NCBI RefSeq assembly: GCF_011065895.1
Contig: NZ_JAALCR010000008.1
Coordinates: 248,001-312,000, forward strand
Origin: Paludisphaera rhizosphaerae
GTDB taxonomy: Bacteria > Planctomycetota > Planctomycetia > Isosphaerales > Isosphaeraceae
Length of the DNA: 64,000 nucleotides
Reading direction: 5' to 3'
Made by a program: the position numbers and the translations under genes. This document shows, in pieces, positions 15,959 through 26,500 of this stretch (positions are counted from its first letter, which is position 1; each line of letters begins with the position of its first letter). Under the pieces are notes generated by a model. The model saw only the letters and a list, made by a program, of their open reading frames with translations, was not told the DNA's origin and ran no database searches.

Positions 15959-17476
15959 TCACGGCATCGGGATGTTCGGGGGCTCGGCCTTCGGGCCAAC
16001 GATCGGAATGGGAGCGATGCGGCCGTCTGGAGTGAAGACGACCAGGGGGAGCCGCCGTTCGAGGTCGTACCCGCGAATTACGCTCAGGAACTGGAGCAGC
16101 GAATCGACCCGGTTCTGTTCGACGGCGACAATCCACATCCCGGGCCGCAGGCCGGCGTTGTAGGCAGGCCCGGAGGCGACGACGCGCTCGACCTCAACAA
16201 TGGGCCGGCTCTTGCCGTCGGGCCCCGTGACGTTCGACTCCTTGACGCGGAAACCCAGCGGGGCGATCTCCGGGTTCGTGGGGCTCTCGGTCAGCGTGAC
16301 GGTCGCCGTGCGTTCGACGCCCTCGCGGTAGTAGACCAGCGGCACGGCGATCCCCGCGCCCAGATCAGCGGCGATATAGCGGAGCCCGATCGAGTCGTGG
16401 ACGGGGCGGCCGTCGAGCGAGACGATGACGTCGCCCTGCTTCAACTCGGCCCTCGCCGCCGGGCCGTCGGGCAGGACGCCGGCGACGGCCACGCCGTCGG
16501 TCCCCTTGGGGAACTTCAGCACCTTGGACGTCTCGGCGTCGAGCGGCTGCATCGCCACTCCGAGGAACCCTCGCGTCACCTTGCCGTCCTTGATGAGCGC
16601 GTCGACGATCCGCTTCGCCAGGGCCGAGGGAATCGCCAGGCCGATCCCTTCATAACCGCCGGACTGGGTGATGATCGCCGTGTTGATGCCGACGATCTTG
16701 CCCGAGAGGTCGACCAGCGGACCGCCCGAATTTCCCGGGTTGATCGCGGCGTCGGTCTGGATGAACGACTCGTACTCAGCGATCCGCAGGTCGTTGCGCT
16801 CGGTCGCCGAGACGATCCCAGCCGTGACCGAGTGGTCGAAACCCAACGGGCTGCCGATCGCCAGAACCCAGTCGCCGATGTCCAGCTTGTTCGAGTCGCC
16901 CCACTGGGCGGCCGTTTTCAGCTCGGTCTTAACCTGAAGCACGGCCAGGTCGGTCTTCGGGTCAGCGCCGACGAGCCGCGCCGGGAGGTCGTCGCGAGGG
17001 CCGAGGCGGACGACGATCTGATCGGCGTCCTGGATGACGTGGTTGTTGGTGACGATGTACCCGTTGGCCGCGTCGATCACCACGCCTGAGCCTAGCTCGC
17101 TGCGGATGCCTTCCCCTCGCCCTGGCGCTCCCAGGGGCAGGCCGTGACGGCCGACTCCCGGGCTGCCCCGGAACGAGCGGACGTTGACGACCGCCGGGGA
17201 GATGGCCGTCGTCGCCAGCCGAAAGAGCCGCGACGCCTGGCTCACCGCCCCTTGCTCGTCCAGTTTCGCGAGCGCCGCTGACGCCGCTTCCGCCCGACCG
17301 GTCTCCCAGGCTCGACCGGCCCGCTCGGCGATGATCGGCACGCCGTAGACGGCCAGTACGGCCAACGACAACAGCCCCAGGATCATGACGAACCCGCGAC
17401 GGACCGGCGGCGTCGTCGGCCTCGGCGGCGGCGCGTCGTATCCGTACCCCTCGTCGGTTGAATCGTAGTCGGACAT
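15959..17476 (-). CDS. HtrA/DegP-type serine protease with PDZ domains
   Basis: A 505-residue membrane-anchored trypsin-like protease. One hydrophobic segment (residues about 29-46) anchors it. The catalytic triad is His146 (VTNNHVI), Asp176 (KTDLAVL) and Ser250 (NPGNSGGPL). Residues about 300-390 form a first PDZ domain (GFLGVAMQPLD, GPAARAELKQGDVI) and about 410-490 a second PDZ-like domain (GPAYNAGLRPGM). It probably works in periplasmic protein quality control or as a regulated-cleavage protease. The protein has an acidic, Pro-rich N-terminal tail facing the cytoplasm. The EamA transporter gene follows closely. Confidence 0.92.
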   Translation of the reverse strand: MSDYDSTDEGYGYDAPPPRPTTPPVRRGFVMILGLLSLAVLAVYGVPIIAERAGRAWETGRAEAASAALAKLDEQGAVSQASRLFRLATTAISPAVVNVRSFRGSPGVGRHGLPLGAPGRGEGIRSELGSGVVIDAANGYIVTNNHVIQDADQIVVRLGPRDDLPARLVGADPKTDLAVLQVKTELKTAAQWGDSNKLDIGDWVLAIGSPLGFDHSVTAGIVSATERNDLRIAEYESFIQTDAAINPGNSGGPLVDLSGKIVGINTAIITQSGGYEGIGLAIPSALAKRIVDALIKDGKVTRGFLGVAMQPLDAETSKVLKFPKGTDGVAVAGVLPDGPAARAELKQGDVIVSLDGRPVHDSIGLRYIAADLGAGIAVPLVYYREGVERTATVTLTESPTNPEIAPLGFRVKESNVTGPDGKSRPIVEVERVVASGPAYNAGLRPGMWIVAVEQNRVDSLLQFLSVIRGYDLERRLPLVVFTPDGRIAPIPIVGPKAEPPNIPMP

Positions 17477-17624
17477 GCTCGACGCGGCCCCCCGATCGGC
17501 TCGATCCTTCCGCTCGTCCGCCCGATCGAACGCCCGAGCGGTAAGTCATTCTGGGGAAGCCTCTCCGGGAAATCAACCGGAGTGGACGGCGTGACGCCGT
17601 CGGCGTCTTCTCTCCTCCCGCGCA

Positions 17625-17657
17625 AAGACGAGGGCGCGTGCATCGCGCCCTCGTCTT
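17625..17657 (-). terminator. Strong hairpin downstream of the S53 peptidase gene
   Basis: Perfect 14-bp stem (arms AAGACGAGGGCGCG and CGCGCCCTCGTCTT) with a 5-nt loop, 23 nt past the stop of the S53 peptidase gene and before the HtrA-like gene on the same strand. It is the most stable simple hairpin in the window. There is no U-run after it, as is common in GC-rich genomes. Confidence 0.65.
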
Positions 17658-17679
17658 CCGTCAGACCCAGGAGGCTCGC

Positions 17680-19662
17680 TCAGTTCGCCGAAGGCACGAA
17701 AAAGACGATGCGTCGGCGGTCGTCGGCTTTGCGGCGGCGACGGGCGTGCCAGAGAACGGCGACGGCGCCGAAAGCGGCGGCCATTCTCGGGGCGGCGCCG
17801 ACGACCGCCTCCTCTTCCTCGCTCGAGGTCCGGCCGCCGAAGTCGGCGGGGGCGGGCCGGCTGATCCGAACGCCGGCCAGGGCCTCATCCCAGAGGGCCT
17901 CTTGATCCACCGGCTCGGCCGCCGGCACGGCGTCTTCGGGGGCTCGGTCCGGCGCGGGGGTGGGAGACTCCGGCTGGGCTTCGGACGGCGTCGACGCCTG
18001 ATCGACGGCAGCGGCGGGGGTCGAGGGCGGGAGCGCCGGAGTCGACTCGGTTGCGCCGAGCGTTTCCGAGCCGTTCTGAGACCACGAAACGGGATAACTA
18101 AGCGACTGGTTCGGCAGCGCGGCGCTGGTCGCCGTCGCCGTCAGGTCGACCGAAGACGAAACGACCGTCGAAGCCGTCGCGGCGGACTGGGCGGGGGCGG
18201 TCGCGGCGGCCGTCTGAGCGGCGGCAGCGGCGATCTCGACGGCGGTGGTCGTCGAGGCGACGGTTTCCTCGGCGGTGGAGGTCGTCGAACTGGCGTCCTC
18301 CACAGCACGATAGCGGAAGGGCGGACGAGAGGGGACGACGCGGATCGGGGTCGTGGTCGTCGTCGTGGTGGTCACGCTCGTCGACGCGCCGGCGTAGGCC
18401 GCCGCGGCCGACCAGATGGCCGATGCCTTGGGCGAGCCCAGACCCGTGACGATGTCGTAGCCGGACTTCGCCGAGCCGGCGTAGTTGGCGCCGGAGGTGA
18501 TGTCCGTGAAGTACGACGTGTAATAGGCCGATCGCGACGTCGAGGTGCCGTACTGGCTGTAAAGCAGCGTGAGCGTCTGGCTGGAGCTAAGGGCCGTTTT
18601 GCCGACCGCGAATCGGGCGGCGTCGGCGTCGGCGATCAGGCCGGCCCACACCGGGGCGCCGGCGCTGGTGCCGCCGACCTTGAACCAGCCCGTCTGGCCG
18701 AGCCCGCTCACCGTGGTGTAGATCGCCACACCCGTCGTCGGGTTGGCGTCTGCGGCGACGTCGGGGACGATACGCCCGGTTGCCGCCGACGATCCCAGCG
18801 CACTGACCTGATAGGTCGGCAGCGACTCATAGCGGCTGACGCCGCCGGTGCTGCCGCTGTAGCCCGACCAGTACGACCCAGAGGCGCTCCAGGCCGTCTC
18901 GGTTCCGCTCGAAGAGAGCGTGGTGCCGCCGACGCTGACCACATACGGGGAGCTCGCCGGCCACTCGGCCCCGTAAGCGCCGCCGTCGTCGCCCGAAGCG
19001 GCGACGAAGGTGACGCTCGAATTGGCGAAATACGACGCCGTGTCGTAAATCGTCTGGCTCGCCCACTCGCTCCCGCCCCAGCTCATCGAGACCACGTTCG
19101 CCAGTTTGGACGCGGTCTGGACGGCGGTCATCAAGTCGGTGACGCTCGACGAGTTGGCCTCGACCAGGACGATCTTCGCTCCCGGGGCGACGGCGTGGGC
19201 CCACTCGACGTCCATGGCGGTCTCCAGCGACCAGCCGGCGTCGGTCTGGGGCAGGTTCGTCGTCGAACCGTACTGATTGACGACCGTCAACGAGGCCGCC
19301 GCCAGGTGGTAATAACTGCTGAAGACCGCCAGGTCGTTCTGGATCGTCGGGTTGTTGTACGCGCCGACGATCGCGATCGTCGTCCCCGCGCCGGTCGTCG
19401 ACGAGGTGCTGAATCCGTAGGCGCTGATCAACTGAGACGGCGTGACCGCCGACGACGACGGAGTCGGATTCGTCACCGCCGTACTGATCGCCGTCGTGTC
19501 GCTCGAAGTCGTCAGCGTGGCGAGATAGGCCGATATGCTGGGGTAGATCGTCGTCGAGAGGACCGTGCGATCCTCCAAACATTCGAGGCGAACCGCCAGG
19601 GATCGGGACCGGTGGTGAGAAAGCGGGCGGCGCGCGGACGTGCTGCGGCGCAAGAGGTTCAT
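17680..19662 (-). CDS. S53 (sedolisin/kumamolisin-type) serine-carboxyl peptidase with LEDR leader
   Basis: About 660 residues. The ATG giving MNLLRRSTSARR begins a basic leader containing LECLEDRTVLS (residues about 26-36), the LEDR motif common at the N-terminus of exported planctomycete proteins. The peptidase domain (about 75-440) carries the ExxxD pair Glu147/Asp151 (SLETAMDVEWAHA), SGDDGG (oxyanion Asp225), Ser333 in GGTSAGAPVW and the calcium-site block FTDITSG with GYDIVTGLGSP. No sedolisin propeptide domain is visible. A Ser/Thr/Ala-rich linker leads to a C-terminal hydrophobic segment and Arg-rich tail (HARRRRKADDRRR), suggesting cell-surface anchoring. It is probably an acid endopeptidase outside the cell. 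A strong terminator follows. Confidence 0.87.
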   Translation of the reverse strand: MNLLRRSTSARRPLSHHRSRSLAVRLECLEDRTVLSTTIYPSISAYLATLTTSSDTTAISTAVTNPTPSSSAVTPSQLISAYGFSTSSTTGAGTTIAIVGAYNNPTIQNDLAVFSSYYHLAAASLTVVNQYGSTTNLPQTDAGWSLETAMDVEWAHAVAPGAKIVLVEANSSSVTDLMTAVQTASKLANVVSMSWGGSEWASQTIYDTASYFANSSVTFVAASGDDGGAYGAEWPASSPYVVSVGGTTLSSSGTETAWSASGSYWSGYSGSTGGVSRYESLPTYQVSALGSSAATGRIVPDVAADANPTTGVAIYTTVSGLGQTGWFKVGGTSAGAPVWAGLIADADAARFAVGKTALSSSQTLTLLYSQYGTSTSRSAYYTSYFTDITSGANYAGSAKSGYDIVTGLGSPKASAIWSAAAAYAGASTSVTTTTTTTTPIRVVPSRPPFRYRAVEDASSTTSTAEETVASTTTAVEIAAAAAQTAAATAPAQSAATASTVVSSSVDLTATATSAALPNQSLSYPVSWSQNGSETLGATESTPALPPSTPAAAVDQASTPSEAQPESPTPAPDRAPEDAVPAAEPVDQEALWDEALAGVRISRPAPADFGGRTSSEEEEAVVGAAPRMAAAFGAVAVLWHARRRRKADDRRRIVFFVPSAN

Positions 19663-19874
19663 CGGTGCGACCTCGGAGGATGATCCGTGGATGTCGATCA
19701 ACGGTCGTATGAAAATCGGCTTGCCGAGGTCGAAGCTCCCCCAGGGCCGTGTGGGCGGCCCCGGGGGATCGGACTTCGACGTCTCAGGAAACCGTCTGAA
19801 CCATAGATCGCCTGAACCCCCAAAAACCGACGCCGACACTGCAGATTTTCTAAAATTCTTCAGAAACCAAGACG

Positions 19875-22061
19875 TTACCGCGGCGAGTCGAAGGCCGGCA
19901 AGACGTAACTGTAGGCCGTGTAGCGGATTTCACTCCACGCCGTCTCGACGGCCGGACGCCCCGGAAGCAAGGACCGAGGAACCGGCGTGAATCGAACGCG
20001 TACTCGGATCGCGGACCGCCCACGCGTGAGGTCGTGCGGAACGAGGAACTCGTCGTCGCGGAAGCGACGGTTGGAAGTCTGCTCGACGGGCTGAGTCGGG
20101 GCGGTCTCCCCCTTGGGGTTCGAGTAGTAGCATGTGTTCGAACCGGACAGATACCAGATCCCGGCGTTCCGCCAGGGGCCCACGGCCTGTCCGTCCGTCC
20201 CGAGGTCGGCGACCTCCACCTCGGCTCGCTGATTCGGGTAGGAGTAGTCGAGCGTCCTTCTCAGCAGGACGCCCAGGTTGGCCGGGTCGAGCTTCAGGGT
20301 GAACTCGGAGGTCCCCTTCGTCGAGCGTCCCCGTTCGGCGTGGGCGGGGAAGACTTCACGGCCCTTGACGTGGTCGACGCCCCGCTCGTAGCGCGAGACG
20401 ATCTCGACGGGGGCCGATGCGTCGGGCGATTGGTAGGCGTGGGCCTTTTCGCTCGCATCGTCGCCGATCTCCAGCACGTCGGTCGGGACGAGCGACGGAG
20501 CAGGGAGGCCGTACCAGTAGGCGACGGTTTCGTAATGCTGGGTCGACTCGTTGGTGCCGCCGTGTTCCAGGGTGATGGTCGCGTTACGGCCGAAGGGCAT
20601 GAGGTCGGCCAGGAGGAACCGGTAGGCGGATTCGATCCTGTCCTCGGGAGCCGCGGCGGTCTTTGCGTCCTTCGCGCCTGTGGGGTGGCCGGCGAAGGGG
20701 AGGGTCATGTTCCGGCCCCCCCAGTAGTCGCCGCCTCCTCCCCATTCTTCGGTTCCCGTTCCCTGGGCCTGGGGAGTCTTCGAATCGTCGAAGTAGAACC
20801 GAGGGTCTCCCTCCAGGGTCGTTAGATCGGCGTCGTGCGAGAAGATGAACGAGGTCCCGACGAACGAGCCCGACCAGTCGCCGCCCCCCTCGACGCGGCG
20901 GGTGTCCAGCAGCGTGAGATCCTCGCCGGCCGTTGGGTGGGGGTGGTCGACGTACGAGGCGTGAAAGTAGCCAACGTGGTTCGCCGGGCCTTCGTATTTC
21001 TCGTGGCGGATCGACCAGCGGACGTCCGAGACGGTCAGGCCGTCCTCCCCGACCAACTCAAACCGCGCGGACTTGAAAAAGGGCATTGGAAAGTAGCAGG
21101 CCAGATGGACGCGTTCGGGATCGGACCGAACGTGGACGGGGAATGCCTTGACCAGGAACTCCTTGTGCTCGCGGTTGTAGAGCGTTCCCGCGCCGAAGAA
21201 GAGGGCGATGGGGGCGTCGATCGACGGCGCGTTGCGACCGTCCCAGGTCGCGCGAAGACGAGCGCGGCCGAAGGCGTGGGCCTCGGCCTTCGGGACTGAG
21301 AACTCCACGGCTCGGACCGTCGTCGGCCCGTTGAGCATCGCCAGCGCGGCGGGTTGGCCGTCACGTAAGTGAAGGCGTCCGTGATCCTCGGTCAGTCCGT
21401 CGCGACCTGCCGGAGCGAGGTCGGTCCCCGCACGGTCGATCAATTCCAGAACGGCCGGGGGCGGCGACTTCTCCAGGCTCCAGGGGTGCAGTTCGCGCGA
21501 CAGTTTCACCCCGGGCGGGTAGAGGTGGTAGATGTAGTAGCCGGTGCCGTAGTGGGTCCGACCGTAGGCCATGCGGAACGAGCGGTCGAAGGCGATCGGC
21601 GTCCAGGACAGGTCGGCCCCCTTGGTGTCCGCCCAGGTCCAGACCAGAGGCTTCACGAACGCCGGCTCAGGCAGGAAGACCGACCCCGGCGCGGGGTGGT
21701 CGGGATCGGCCGTGGAGGTCTCGCGAATGACGTGCGGCACGCCGTCGACCTCATACGTCCACGGGCTGCCGTGCCAGTGGTTGTAGCGGGCGAAGTAGAG
21801 TACGCCCCGTCCCTCGACGTCGAGTGTGACGTTGAAGTTCTCGCGCTCCTGGTAGAGGAAGTGCGAGGCGTCCGCTCCCTCGTTGCCGCCCTTTCGATCG
21901 TAGGTGCTGCGCATGTAAGCGCGGACGCCGATCCGCTGGAGGGGCCACTGGTCCCACTGGAGATAGGCGTCCGCCCCCACCGGGATCACCGGCGGCTCAT
22001 CCGCCCTCGCGGCGACCAGGCCGAAAGAGCACAACCATACCGCCAGTCCGACCCGGTGCAT
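19875..22061 (-). CDS. DUF2961 (GH172-type) secreted glycoside hydrolase
   Basis: A protein of about 728 residues with a Sec signal peptide (VWLCSFGLVAARA); AGGA lies 8-11 nt before the ATG. The DUF2961 core includes LYQERENFNVTLDVEG, a double-jelly-roll middle, HVGYFHASY, and the signature GTGTEEWGGGGDYWGG around residues 465-480, which corresponds to the GTGTED motif of the family. DUF2961 proteins define GH172, whose characterised members are alpha-D-fructofuranosidases and arabinan-degrading enzymes, so a furanoside substrate is likely but not proven. It lies 76 nt downstream of the GH5-like gene on the same strand and near the GH127-sulfatase gene. Confidence 0.85.
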   Translation of the reverse strand: MHRVGLAVWLCSFGLVAARADEPPVIPVGADAYLQWDQWPLQRIGVRAYMRSTYDRKGGNEGADASHFLYQERENFNVTLDVEGRGVLYFARYNHWHGSPWTYEVDGVPHVIRETSTADPDHPAPGSVFLPEPAFVKPLVWTWADTKGADLSWTPIAFDRSFRMAYGRTHYGTGYYIYHLYPPGVKLSRELHPWSLEKSPPPAVLELIDRAGTDLAPAGRDGLTEDHGRLHLRDGQPAALAMLNGPTTVRAVEFSVPKAEAHAFGRARLRATWDGRNAPSIDAPIALFFGAGTLYNREHKEFLVKAFPVHVRSDPERVHLACYFPMPFFKSARFELVGEDGLTVSDVRWSIRHEKYEGPANHVGYFHASYVDHPHPTAGEDLTLLDTRRVEGGGDWSGSFVGTSFIFSHDADLTTLEGDPRFYFDDSKTPQAQGTGTEEWGGGGDYWGGRNMTLPFAGHPTGAKDAKTAAAPEDRIESAYRFLLADLMPFGRNATITLEHGGTNESTQHYETVAYWYGLPAPSLVPTDVLEIGDDASEKAHAYQSPDASAPVEIVSRYERGVDHVKGREVFPAHAERGRSTKGTSEFTLKLDPANLGVLLRRTLDYSYPNQRAEVEVADLGTDGQAVGPWRNAGIWYLSGSNTCYYSNPKGETAPTQPVEQTSNRRFRDDEFLVPHDLTRGRSAIRVRVRFTPVPRSLLPGRPAVETAWSEIRYTAYSYVLPAFDSPR

Positions 22062-22137
22062 CGGCGAGTCCTCCCTACGATGGGCTCCGATCAAACCGCA
22101 CCGTACTCCTCGCGCGAGACCGGAGCAAGCCGGTCGA

Positions 22138-23364
22138 TCACTCGATCCCGGCGTAGCGACGGTTGAAGCGCCGGGCGCGTTCGACGAGAGCCGGATGGGA
22201 ACGAGAGTCAACGGTCAGGTCGGGCTGCCAGGGGAAGTGCCAGACCCAAACGGCGATCAGCGAGACGCCCTCTTCCTCGGCCATGTCGATGTAGGCACGA
22301 GCCCATCTGGCGTCGGGGTCGGATTTGAACGAGGGGACGTCCTGACCCATCTCGCCGACGAACAGGGGAAGACGTGCGGCCCTGACCGCGCGGGCCGTGA
22401 GGCGGGCTCGTTCGAGGGCGTCGGGACCATTCCCCTTCGGGCCGGCGTCGGTGGTTCCCGGGCCGTAATGGTGGAGACTGAAGAGGTCGAGCGGCTCGGG
22501 CTGGGCGGCCAGTTCATTGGCCAGATGCTCGCGCCAGGAATCGTCGCGATAGCGGAAGTCCGGGAAGGTCTCGCGACGGCTGGTCGCCTCGGGACGGACG
22601 CCCGCGTCGCCGCTCGTTACGGGACGGTCCGGGTCGATCGACTTGATGAACGCGGCCTGCTCGCGATAGACCCGCTGCACCATCTCCCAGGTCAGCGAGT
22701 CCTCGCGCTCGCCGGTCTCGCGGACGACGGCGCCTTCGGGATACACCCCACGCGGCAGGAGTGGGAGCCCCTTCATGTCGACGTCGGCGGCCAGCATGAG
22801 CTCGTTCTCCAGCTCCCAGGCCAGAACGGTGGGGTCGTCGTTGTAGCGTTTGACGAAGGTCTCGACGTAGCGACGGTTCTCCGCCCAGGTCTTCGACGAG
22901 GGGTCGAGGATCGCACTGCGGGGCTCGGCGAAGGCGAGATGACGGCTGGCGACGTTGAGGCAAGGGACCAACCGCACGCCCGACCGTTTGCAGAGGGCGA
23001 ATAGTTCGTCCATGCCTCGCCAGTAGGCGGCGGGATCGCGGTCGTAGAGCCGCGACGATTCGATCGGATACCCGGGCCCGGCGAAGAACCGGATGAACGC
23101 CATCCCGCTGCGCGAGGCGTCCGCGACGGCCTCCTCGGCGGCCGCCCGGGCTTTCTCGGGCGTGCCGTAGACGTGGGGGATATGGAACCAGGTCCCCAGG
23201 TAGATCTGGTGCAGATGCGGCACGTTCACGCCGATCGCGCGATACTCCCGCCCCTCCCGTTCGAGCCGAGGGCCTCGGGCCGTGACACGAGCCTCAACGG
23301 GCCCCTCGGCCAGCGCGGCGAGATTCCCGAGGAGTGCCACGACGACGAAGACGATTCGCTGCAT
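22138..23364 (-). CDS. Secreted GH5-like (clan GH-A) glycoside hydrolase
   Basis: A 408-residue protein with a Sec signal peptide (MQRIVFVVVALLGNLAALA). A TIM barrel of clan GH-A type follows: RAIGVNVPHLH near the first strand, FIRFFAGP, the acid/base WELENEL (Asn187-Glu188), LHHYGPG, and the nucleophile FVGEMGQ (Glu338). The pattern fits GH5, where mannanases and related endo-glycosidases are common, but the subfamily is not clear. Probably periplasmic or extracellular. It is divergent from the GH127-sulfatase gene (149-bp intergenic) and in line with the GH172 gene, suggesting a shared glycan target. Confidence 0.85.
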   Translation of the reverse strand: MQRIVFVVVALLGNLAALAEGPVEARVTARGPRLEREGREYRAIGVNVPHLHQIYLGTWFHIPHVYGTPEKARAAAEEAVADASRSGMAFIRFFAGPGYPIESSRLYDRDPAAYWRGMDELFALCKRSGVRLVPCLNVASRHLAFAEPRSAILDPSSKTWAENRRYVETFVKRYNDDPTVLAWELENELMLAADVDMKGLPLLPRGVYPEGAVVRETGEREDSLTWEMVQRVYREQAAFIKSIDPDRPVTSGDAGVRPEATSRRETFPDFRYRDDSWREHLANELAAQPEPLDLFSLHHYGPGTTDAGPKGNGPDALERARLTARAVRAARLPLFVGEMGQDVPSFKSDPDARWARAYIDMAEEEGVSLIAVWVWHFPWQPDLTVDSRSHPALVERARRFNRRYAGIE

Positions 23365-23513
23365 GTTGGGTTCCTGGATCCCTGTAAGAGGCTCGGCGGC
23401 GGCGACTCCGACGGTATCGCCTCACGGCGGCGGTGGCTAGCGGCGAGCGTCCGAATCGGGTCTATTGCCAACAAGGTCCACGCCTTGCGAAAACCCTCCC
23501 GAGAGACCACGGC

Positions 23514-26500
23514 ATGAAAATCCGCACGCCCATCGTCCTTGCGATCCTCGCCACGGCGTTCGCGACGGCCGCCGCGCCGCCGGATACGCCTCCGGAACGT
23601 CCGTTGCGAAAACCGGCGGGAATGCGGATGGACGCCTCGGGCCCGTTGCGGGCTTATCTCGACGCCGTTACGACGAACTGGCTCTTGCCAGCCCCGAAGG
23701 CGAACCCCGCCATGCTGGCGATGTTCGCCGACCGCGATCGACAGCCTTATCGCAACCTCCTGCCGTGGTCGGGGGAGTTCGCCGGCAAGTACCTCACGGG
23801 CGCGTCGCAGGTCTATCAGGCCACGCACAACCCTGAGCTGGGCAAGTCGCTCCGCGAGTTCGTCCGGGCGCTGCTGCCGCTGCAGGACGCCGACGGCTAC
23901 TTCGGACCCTTCCCGAAGGAGCATCGCCTGACCGGTTCGGCCCCGAACATCGACAACAAGCCGGGCTCCACCTGGGACGCCTGGGGGCATTATCACATGA
24001 TGCTCGGCCTCTTGACGTGGGATGAGGCCGTCGGCGATCCCGACGCCCTGGCCGCCGCCGTCAAGATCGCCGACCTGCTTTGCAACCGCTACCTCGGCGA
24101 GAAGCGGCCCAGGATGGTCGACGCCGGCTCGACCGAGATGAACCTCGCCCCGGCGCACGCGCTGATGATGGTTTATGAGAAGACCCGCCAGCCGAAGTAC
24201 CTGGAGTTGGCCAAGCAGGTCGTCGCCGAGTTCGCCGCGGTCGGCGGCGACGGCAAGCCGCTGGCCGGGGACTACCTCCGGCGCGGCCTCGCGGATGAAC
24301 CGTTCTACAAGACCCCCAAGCCTCGATGGGAGAGCCTGCACCCGATGGAGGCCCTCGCCGCGCTGGGGCGCGTCGAGGCCGACGCCGACGCCCGCAAGGC
24401 GTTCGCCAACCTCTGGTGGAGCATCGCCGAGCTGGACCGCCACGACAACGGCGGCTTTTCCTCCGGCGAGCAGGCCCAGGGCGACCCCTACCATCAAGGC
24501 GCCATCGAGACCTGCTGCACCATCGCCTGGCTCGCCCTCACGGCCGACATGCTCAAGCAGTCGGGCGACCCCGTCACGGCCGACGAACTGGAGCTTTCCA
24601 CGCTCAACTCGGCCCTCGGGATGTTCTCCCCCTCAGGCCGGTGGAGCACCTACAACACGCCGATGGATGGCGTCCGCCTCGCCAACTACCACGAGATCGT
24701 CTTCCAGTCCCGCCCGGGCTCGCCCGACTTGAACTGCTGCTCCGTGAATGCGGCTCGGGGGATCGGCCTGGTCTCGCAGTGGGCGCTCCTCAGCGACGAC
24801 GACGGCGTGATGATCCTGAACTGGTACGGAGCCGGCCGCCTTTCCGGCCGCCTGAAGGGAGGCGCGAACGTCGGCTTCGAGACGGAGAGCGACTACCCCG
24901 CCTCCGGCCGCGTCCGCATCAAGGTCCGCATCAATCAGCCCACGACCTTCCCACTAGCCTTGCGCATCCCCCAATGGTCGACCGCCACGAAGATCAGCGT
25001 CGCCGGCAAGGCTGAAGCCGACGTCAAACCGGCGACCTACCACAAGATCAATCGCGAGTGGAAGGACGGCGACGTCGTCGAGATCGACCTGGACATGACG
25101 CCCCGCGCCTGGGTCGGCGAGAAGGCTTCCGCAGGCCGTTCCGCCCTCTACGCTGGGCCGGTCTTGCTGGCCTACGACGCTCGCCTGAACGACAACGGCC
25201 CCGACGACCCCGAGCCGATCGACGCTCGCTCCATCAAGCTCGTCCCCGCTTCGTCATGGAAGGGACCGTACTCTCCGATCGTCCTCGCCGAGGCCAGGAC
25301 CACGGCCGGCAAGACGGTGAAGCTCTGCGACTTCGCCACCGCCGGCGCGGACGGCTCGCGCTACCGCTCGTGGCTTCGCGTCGAGAACGTCGCGGCGACG
25401 CCTTTCTCGCATGACCACACTTTCCGCACCGGACCGGCGACCACGCCGACGCCAGCGGCCGTCAACGCCCCGCCGAAGACGAAACGGCCGAACGTGCTGC
25501 TGATCCTGGCCGACGACATGGGCTTCTCCGATCTCGGCTGCTTTGGCGGCGAGATCGCCACGCCCAACCTGGATCGGCTGGCGGCGAACGGGCTGCGGTA
25601 CTCGCAGTTCTACAACACGGCGCGATGCTGGCCGTCGCGGGCGGCGATCATGACCGGCTATTACGCCCAGCAGGTCAACCGCGACCCTGCGAGGACGCGC
25701 CCAGGGTGGGCGGCGCTCCTGCCGCAGTTGCTCAAGCCGGCGGGGTATCGGGCTTATCACTCGGGCAAGTGGCACATCGACGGCCCGGTCCTGGCCGGAG
25801 GCTTCGATCGGTCGTACCTGTCTGAGGACTACGACCGCCATTTCACGCCGAAGAAGCACCAGATCGACGACAAGCCGCTGCCGCCGGTTAAGCCTGGCGA
25901 CGGCTACTACAGCACCACGGCCATCGCCGACCACGCCGTCGACTGGCTCGCTGAACACGAAAACAAACACAAGGACGAGCCGTTCCTCCTCTACCTGGCG
26001 TTCATCGCGCCCCACTTCCCGATCCAGGCGCCGCAGGAGGACATCGACCGCTATCGCACGCGATACCTCGAAGGCTGGGACGCCCTTCGCGAAGCCCGCC
26101 GCAATCGCCAGAAGGAGTTGGGGCTGCTTGACGCCGCGTTGTCTCCGCGCGACCCGAAGACGATCCCCAGTTGGAACCTCCCCGAAGCCGAACTGAAGAA
26201 GCGGATCGGCCCCGGCGAGGCCGGCTACGCCGTGGCCTGGGACTCGCTCACCGACGAGCAGAAGACGTTCCAGGCGACCAAGATGGCGATCCACGCCGCG
26301 ATGGTCGACCGCCTCGACCGCGAAGTCGGCAAGGTCCTGGCGAAGCTGGAGGCGGCAGGAATGATGGACGACACCCTCATCCTCTTCGCCTCCGACAACG
26401 GCGCCAGCGCCGAGGAGATCATCCGAGGCGACGGCCACGACCCGAACGCTCCCGCCGGCGCGGATCACACGTTCCTCTCGCTGGGCCCCGGTTGGTCGAC

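Noticed and set aside
17638-19683. A 681-codon plus-strand frame rich in Arg and Gly
   Set aside because: Antisense of the S53 peptidase gene, which has an intact set of catalytic motifs. The plus-strand translation has no family features.
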